This document shows, in pieces, positions 12,719 through 14,348 of a stretch of 14,348 nt of DNA. Under the pieces are notes generated by a model, which worked only from the letters and a program-made list of their open reading frames with translations, was not told the DNA's origin and ran no database searches. The position numbers were made by a program, and so were the translations under genes. Each line of letters begins with the position of its first letter. Position 1 is the first letter of the stretch. Origin of the DNA: CAYZJD01 sp964478455 (GTDB lineage: Bacteria > Acidobacteriota > Terriglobia > Bryobacterales > Bryobacteraceae); assembly GCA_964478455.1 (NCBI GenBank), contig CAYZJD010000081.1, forward strand, positions 1 through 14,348, in the 5' to 3' direction.

Positions 12719-14347
12719 CTTGGCTGCGAGGTGGAAGCCGTCCAGCTTCAGCGCCTGAATGAACTCCTCCTTGGCCCTGTGTTTCTCGTTGCGGCCGAGG
12801 TAGCCGAGGCCGGCGATGTAGTGGGCCTGTGCCTTGCGCGTGCTCGCCGCCACGCGGCCCTCGAACTTCGCGAAGAAATCCACCCCTTCGCGCTCCTTCA
12901 TCGCGGCCACGCCCATCTCGACGAGCCTGGCATACATGGCCGAGGCCTTCGCTTTCTCGCCGAGTTTCTCGAGCGAGCGCGCCTGCCAGTAGAACATGTC
13001 GGCGCCCTCGGCCACCGTCGGCTCGGGGTCCTCGTCGCTGCCGAGTGGATGCGCGGCTGCTTGCTTCCACGCCTCGCGGGCCTTGGTTCCATCGCCGAGC
13101 GCCTCGTGCGCCAGGCCGACAAAGTAGTTAGTCTCAGGCAACCGGCCGCCGCGCAGCGGCCGCGCCGACTCCAGGTTCTGCGGATACTCGAGCGCCGCCT
13201 GGTAATCGGCGAGCGCTCCCGCGTAATCCTTGCCCGCCATGCGCTGGTGGCCGCGCAGCAAGTGCGCGTCCACCCAAGAATCATGCACGCCGAAGCGTAC
13301 GCCGCCTTCCCAAATGTGGAAATGGCGGCCCTTGAGCAATTCGATGGCACGGTCGTACTGGCCGGCCTGAACGCGAAGCTGGATGGCGCGGGAGAGAACA
13401 TCGTCGCGCTTCGTCACCGTGGCGTCATGCTTGTCGAGGACGGCGAGCCGTTTCTCGAGGCTAGCGCCGGCGGCTTCGTACATCTTGTCCAACTCGAAGA
13501 GGAACATCGGATCGTCCGGGCTCAGGGAAACCGCCTTCTCCATGCCGGCGATCGCCTTTAAGAGGCCATTGGGCTGCCGCTGGTATGCCAGCGCGAGGTT
13601 GCGGTGCACGATAGCGAAGGAAGGATCGACAGAACGCGCCGCCTCCCAGAGCCTCACGGCTTCTTCGGGCTGGTGGTCGAACAGGAGGTTGGCAAGATAG
13701 TAGGGAGCGCGGGCGTCCTCGGGGTTTACTTTCATCGCCCCTCGAAAGACCGGGATCATTTCCATCTGAAACGGGAAAGAGTAATCGGGCGACGCTTTCG
13801 CGGCGAGCTCATAGTAGCCGGCGGCTTTGTCCGTCGCGCCAAGGCGCCCGGCGTACCACCCGAGGAGGTAGTAAACCATCGGCGAAACCTGCGGCCTGTC
13901 CGGTGAAGCCGCCTGCATCTCGCGAAGAACCTCCATGGCATCCTCATACAGCCCGGCATTCCCGTACTCGACGGCGGTCTCGAGTCCGGTCGCAGGGTGG
14001 GCGGCGAGCGCAGCGCGGAGGGCTTGCGCGGCCTTCGGATCGCTGGCAGAGAGCGAGCGTTCGGCCAGACTGCGTACATCGAGCGGATCGAAGGCGGCGA
14101 CCTCATCTAGGAGTCTACGAGCTTCCTCTCCCCGCCCAAGCTTGCGGAGTACGGTGCCCTTCAGGTTCATCGCGCGAGTGTTCCAGGCGTTCATGGCAAG
14201 CGAGCGGTCGAGGAACCCAAGCGCCGCCCGATAGTCCCCGCGCGACGAGGCGATCTCGGCCAGAGAAAAGTAACTTGCCGACGTCCAGGCCGTGCTCCAG
14301 GTCGCTTTATAGAAAGCGTCGTAAGCTTCGTCGTTTCTCCCCTGTGA
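12698..14347 (-). CDS. TPR-repeat protein, C-terminal part of a DUF5107-like protein (5' end outside window)
   Basis: The frame stays open past the ATG at 14194 to the window edge, so that Met is internal and 549 residues are visible. The first of these (EAYDAFYKATWSTAWTSASY, then RGDYRAALGFLDRSLAMNAW) and LKGTVLRKLGRGEEARRLLD match the region that follows the DUF5107 beta domain in large DUF5107/TPR proteins. The rest is tetratricopeptide repeats: for example GLYEDAMEVLREM, ATDKAAGYYELAAKASPDYS, PEEAVRLWEAARSVDPSFAI, AIAGMEKAVSLSPDDP, KDYAGALADYQAALEYP and KAREAWKQAAAHPLG. It ends in a repeat at HRAKEEFIQALKLDG. Such repeats scaffold protein contacts; DUF5107 proteins are uncharacterised, with a suspected carbohydrate link. 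Its last 21 bases overlap the end of the convergent sigma operon. The N-terminal domain assignment is inferred because it lies outside. Confidence 0.8.
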   Translation of the reverse strand, partial: SQGRNDEAYDAFYKATWSTAWTSASYFSLAEIASSRGDYRAALGFLDRSLAMNAWNTRAMNLKGTVLRKLGRGEEARRLLDEVAAFDPLDVRSLAERSLSASDPKAAQALRAALAAHPATGLETAVEYGNAGLYEDAMEVLREMQAASPDRPQVSPMVYYLLGWYAGRLGATDKAAGYYELAAKASPDYSFPFQMEMIPVFRGAMKVNPEDARAPYYLANLLFDHQPEEAVRLWEAARSVDPSFAIVHRNLALAYQRQPNGLLKAIAGMEKAVSLSPDDPMFLFELDKMYEAAGASLEKRLAVLDKHDATVTKRDDVLSRAIQLRVQAGQYDRAIELLKGRHFHIWEGGVRFGVHDSWVDAHLLRGHQRMAGKDYAGALADYQAALEYPQNLESARPLRGGRLPETNYFVGLAHEALGDGTKAREAWKQAAAHPLGSDEDPEPTVAEGADMFYWQARSLEKLGEKAKASAMYARLVEMGVAAMKEREGVDFFAKFEGRVAASTRKAQAHYIAGLGYLGRNEKHRAKEEFIQALKLDGFHLAAKSRLASL

Positions 14348-14348
14348 C

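Overview
The window is high-GC, gene-dense bacterial DNA. The gene content suggests an Acidobacteriota genome of the Solibacter/Bryobacter type. The pointers are Tat-exported aldo/keto-reductase-like proteins in tandem, a secreted protein with short helical repeats and a glycine zipper, DUF4252 proteins behind an ECF sigma factor, a DUF5107-type TPR protein and two PIN-domain toxin-antitoxin modules. This assignment rests on recalled family distribution; there is no rRNA or marker gene here to confirm it. No tRNA, rRNA, CRISPR array, insertion sequence or phage gene was seen. No stretch longer than about 190 bases lacks a gene.

Layout, left to right. (1) Positions 3-1361: pntB, the beta subunit of proton-translocating NAD(P) transhydrogenase, with its first few codons outside the window. 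(2) 1435-2107, minus strand: a vapBC-type toxin-antitoxin pair with an inverted repeat in front of it. (3) 2197-4060, minus strand: two tandem paralogous TIM-barrel proteins with twin-arginine leaders. A perfect 3 x 8-bp repeat lies directly before the start codon of the second gene. (4) 4175-5195, plus strand: a consensus-like promoter, a six-helix membrane protein and an overlapping winged-helix regulator. (5) 5360-7101: a divergent pair of envelope proteins, one with helical repeats, a beta domain and a glycine zipper (minus), the other an outer-membrane beta-barrel (plus), with a 16-bp palindrome between them. (6) 7232-8001, plus strand: a second toxin-antitoxin module, Phd/YefM antitoxin plus COG1569-type PIN toxin. 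(7) 8176-10534, minus strand: a SAM methyltransferase broken by an in-frame TAG, a GNAT acetyltransferase that overlaps it, and a double-domain OsmC protein. (8) 10666-12718, plus strand: a compact operon of ECF sigma factor, membrane-anchored putative anti-sigma factor, secreted DUF4252 protein and a DUF4252-like paralog. The paralog's natural ATG is followed by an in-frame TGA at codon 5. (9) 12698-14347, minus strand: the C-terminal part of a TPR/DUF5107-like protein, overlapping the sigma operon tail to tail by 21 bp.

How the genes fit together. The sigma operon is the clearest functional unit. ATGA overlaps join sigma to anti-sigma and the DUF4252 gene to its paralog, and a GC hairpin stands before the first DUF4252 gene. 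The arrangement suggests an envelope-stress or surface-signal circuit that makes two related secreted proteins. The two premature stops (TAG in the methyltransferase, TGA in the DUF4252 paralog) can each be explained by one C-to-T change. They may be real gene decay, recoding or consensus errors. The other genes look like independent metabolic, defence-type or envelope units.
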